From Tridacna crocea (lineage: Eukaryota > Mollusca > Bivalvia > Cardiida > Cardiidae), in assembly GCA_943736015.1 (NCBI GenBank), contig OX031071.1, positions 30,536,619 to 30,600,618 on the forward strand: a stretch of 64,000 bases of DNA. The letters run 5' to 3'. The notes beneath the pieces were generated by a model. The model worked only from the letters and a program-made list of their open reading frames with translations, was not told where the DNA came from and did not search any database. Within the stretch, counting starts at the first letter, position 1. The number at the start of each line of letters is the position of its first letter. Of the stretch, positions 61,571 to 64,000 are shown in pieces. Both the position numbers and the translations under genes were made by a program.

Positions 61571-62845
61571 CGTTTTAACACCTGAGCACGAATTGCTCAA
61601 GGTAAGCCTTTGTGATCGCCCTATGTCCGTTGTCCATCTTCCACAATTTCTTTATACATCTTCTCCTCCTAAACCACTGAGCCAATCTTGATGAAACTTG
61701 GCAGGGATTTTTCTTCGGTGAAACTATACCAAAGATGTTCAAGAGATTAAATTCTGCAACCAAAAGGAAAAAAATAGCAAAATATTTGAAAATTTTCTTT
61801 TCTAAAACTAGAAAGCGAAGAGCTTTGATAATTAGTATGAAGTATCTCGTAGTGGACCTCTACCAAGTTTGTTCATACGATGCCCCAGGGGTCAAAACTG
61901 GCCCCGCCTAGGAGGTCACAGGTTCGAAACATAGAAACAAAGAAGGAAATCTTTGAAAATCTTCTTCTCTGAAACTAGATGGCGTAGAGCTTTGATATTT
62001 GGTATGTAGCACCACCTAGTGGACTTTTACCTAGTTTGTTCATATGATTCTCCCGGGTTCAAAACTCGCCACGCCCAGGAGGTCACAAGTTCGAAACATA
62101 GGAACTTAGAAAGAGAATTATGAAATTCTTCTTTTCCTAAACTAGAAGGCATAGAGCTGTGATACTTAGTATGTAGCATCTCCTTGTGGACCTCTACCAA
62201 GTTTGCTCATACGATGCCCCAGGGATCAAAATTCTTCTGTGAAACAAGAAGGCATAATTTCGAAACAGGAAATTAGAAGGAAAACTCTGAAATTTGTCTT
62301 TTCCAAAACTAGAATGCATAGAGCTGTGATAATGTAGCATCTCCTTGTGGACCTCTACCAAGCTTGTTCATATGGTGACCCTGGGGTCGAAACTGGCCCC
62401 ATCCCGGGAGTCACAATTTTGAATCATAGGAACTAAGAAGGAAAATTTCAAAATTCTTCTTCTCTGAAACAGGAAGGAGTAGAGCTTTGATAATTTGTAT
62501 GTTGCATCTAGTAGTGGATCTCTATCAAATTTGTTCATATGATAGACACTAAAGTGGACACGCCTTTGGGACCACAAGTTTGAATATGGGAACATAAAAG
62601 GAAATCTTTAAAACTCTTTTTCTTTGAAACTAGAAGGCGTAGAGCTTTGATATTTTGTATGTTTCATCTCCTGGTGGGCCTCTACCAAGTTTGTTCATAT
62701 GATGTACCTGGAGCCAAAACTGGCTCCTACCCCGGGGAGGGGTTAAAAGTTCAAATAAAGAAACAAAGTAGGAAAACTTTTATTTTTTTTTAAACTGGAA
62801 GGCATACCTTTGATATTTGGTATGTAGTGAAGTTTCTAAATTTGA
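61571..62845 (-). mobile_element. TR-A mobile tandem-repeat element, copy 3
   Basis: Starts AACACCTGAGCACGAATTGC, then the fixed block with TCTTCTCCTCCTAAACCACT, then units with ACTAGAAGGC, GTAGCATCTC and CAAGTTTGTTCATATGATG. More diverged than the copies at 10328 and 55208; some units are shortened (62225-62300). Confidence 0.8.
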
Positions 62846-62874
62846 TAGAAAAAATAAGCACATGTTTAGCGAGT

Positions 62875-63490
62875 TAGATTTGGTCACCTGGGGTCAAAAA
62901 CTAGGTCACTAGATTAATTTAAAGAAATACATTGTGGGCACTCTAGAGGCCACATGTTTTTGTTCAATTGACTTGAACATTGGTCTGAATGTTTGTCATG
63001 GTAGAATCTCACAGGATTCTCAATTTGGGACAACTGGGGTCATAAGCTAGGTCACTAGGTCAAAGTAATTTCAGTGTAAAGCACTCTAGAGGCCACATTT
63101 ATTGTTCCATTGATTGAAGTATTGGGTAAATTGTTTGTCTTGATGAAATCTAAAATGAGTTCAAAATTGGGTCACCTGGGGTCATAATCTAGGTCACTAG
63201 GTCAAATGAAACAAAACCTCTAGCACACTATAGAAGCCACATTTCTTGCTCAGTTGACTTGAAAATTGGTCAGGATGTTTGTCTTTATAAAATAAGTTTA
63301 AAATTTGGTCACCTTGGATCATAAATTAGGTTGCTATGTTAAATACATGCTTTGTGGGCACTCTAGAGACTACATTTTTTGCTCAGTTGACTTGAAAATT
63401 GGTCAGAATATTTGTTTTGATAAAATCCCACATGACTGAATTTGGGTTACTTGGGGTCTTAAACAAGGTTAGCAGGTCAATTTAAAGAAC
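62875..63490. repeat. GGTCACCTGGGGTCATAA tandem array
   Basis: Four or five units of about 145 bp (about 62880, 63027, 63170, 63308, 63445): GGTCACCTGGGGTCATAA, CTAGGTCACTAGGTCAA, GCACTCTAGAGGCCACATTT, TTGACTTGAAAATTGGTCAG. Not related at sequence level to the TR-A unit; directly adjoins it. Confidence 0.85.
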
Positions 63491-63611
63491 TACAAACTAC
63501 ACCTGGCGTGATTCCAACCCATGGTGGACAAGATATAACTGAAATACCATACAATCAATCAATCCTATCGACCTACAAAAAGTAGTTTTCGTCAGTTATC
63601 TGTTTCGAAAC

Positions 63612-63890
63612 ATCACTAGATTGTTTGTTTAATGCCGTTTTCAACATTATTTTAGTTACATCGCAGCAGCCAGTGTCTATCCACAAATATTTTTCTCTCT
63701 GAGACATAGGCTGCCTTCCCACATAACCATCATCGAAATAATGGTCAGCAGTGAGAGGGGAATGAATCCTGTTGCAATAACTACCATCAATCCTCGGAAA
63801 GAAATTAGCCAAGCCAAGGATCGAACCCATGTTCCCTTGTTCTTAAGTCCTGTGGCTACTGACTGAGCTACCGGGGCACAACGGTACATC
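63612..63890 (-). repeat. SINE-C with tRNA-like head
   Basis: Head on the minus strand: GTGCCCCGGTAGCTCAGTCA and B-box GGGTTCGATCC. Body AGTGAGAGGGGAATGAATCC, ACATAACCATCATCGAAATA and tail GTTTAATGCCGTTTTCAACA. About 280 bp; the most complete copy of this family. Confidence 0.8.
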
Positions 63891-64000
63891 ACTTGAACAA
63901 AAACTGTACCGGCTGATCTTGGTCTACACTTTCTGTCGAATACTCAAACCTGTACAGTTGTATAGATCCCCTGTCAACTCCTTCCCCCCCCCCATCCCCC

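Overview
The window looks like a piece of a marine bivalve genome (inference). It has AT-rich, intron-dominated sequence, tRNA-derived SINEs of a type resembling molluscan V-SINEs, mobile tandem-repeat elements with AGCTCACCTGAGC-type ends, a BEL/Pao retrotransposon, and a RING-less B-box/TRIM gene of the kind expanded in bivalves. Host coding sequence is sparse and most of the DNA is layered transposable elements.

Host genes. Six short minus-strand exons between 30826 and 8775 make up N6AMT1 (HemK2 family methyltransferase, about 209 aa, NPPY motif present). Intron 1 holds a whole-looking BEL/Pao element (22000-29709), and intron 2 holds a tandem-repeat element that itself contains a hAT-like transposon with an 8-bp target duplication (19072-20499). 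A second hAT-like element (30839-32928) sits a few bases upstream of the start codon. Two details suggest this copy may be damaged: the reading frame changes at an A-run in exon 1, and exon 5 has no GT donor in the required phase. Downstream on the same strand, three exons of CAND1 (967-3584) form a 5'-truncated pseudogene with an in-frame stop and a displaced donor. A one-exon TRIM-like gene (52089-53840, plus strand) has two B-boxes, a coiled coil and a beta-propeller-like C-terminus, preceded by a good splice acceptor. Two further terminal exons of unknown genes are proposed at 4715-4809 and 59826-59902.

Repeats. The most abundant is a roughly 225-bp non-autonomous element, called Pal-TTAA here. 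It has TTAA target sites, CCCTTTAC...GTAAAGGG ends and a nearly perfect 67-bp palindromic core. I count more than 40 whole or partial copies across the window, often nested or sharing a TTAA. Others are: three SINE families (A = V-SINE-like, B, C); mobile tandem-repeat elements (TR-A, TR-B, TR-C) with about 150-170-bp units; two Tc1/mariner-like MITEs; several foldback palindromes; a 2.56-kb element with repeated GGTCATTTCGACA ends (45107-47665); and an element with a 70/140-bp higher-order array (58582-59444).

Layout: 1-3.6 kb CAND1 remnant; 3.6-8.7 kb minisatellite, unknown coding-like pieces and MITEs; 8.8-30.8 kb N6AMT1 with its repeat-filled introns; 30.8-52 kb gene-poor, foldbacks, SINEs and transposons; 52.1-53.8 kb TRIM-like gene; 53.9-64 kb MITEs and tandem-repeat elements. 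I saw no CRISPR, rRNA or convincing functional tRNA gene. Nested insertions give a partial order of events: Pal-TTAA entered SINE-A copies and one of its own copies, while SINE-B and TR-B entered Pal-TTAA copies.
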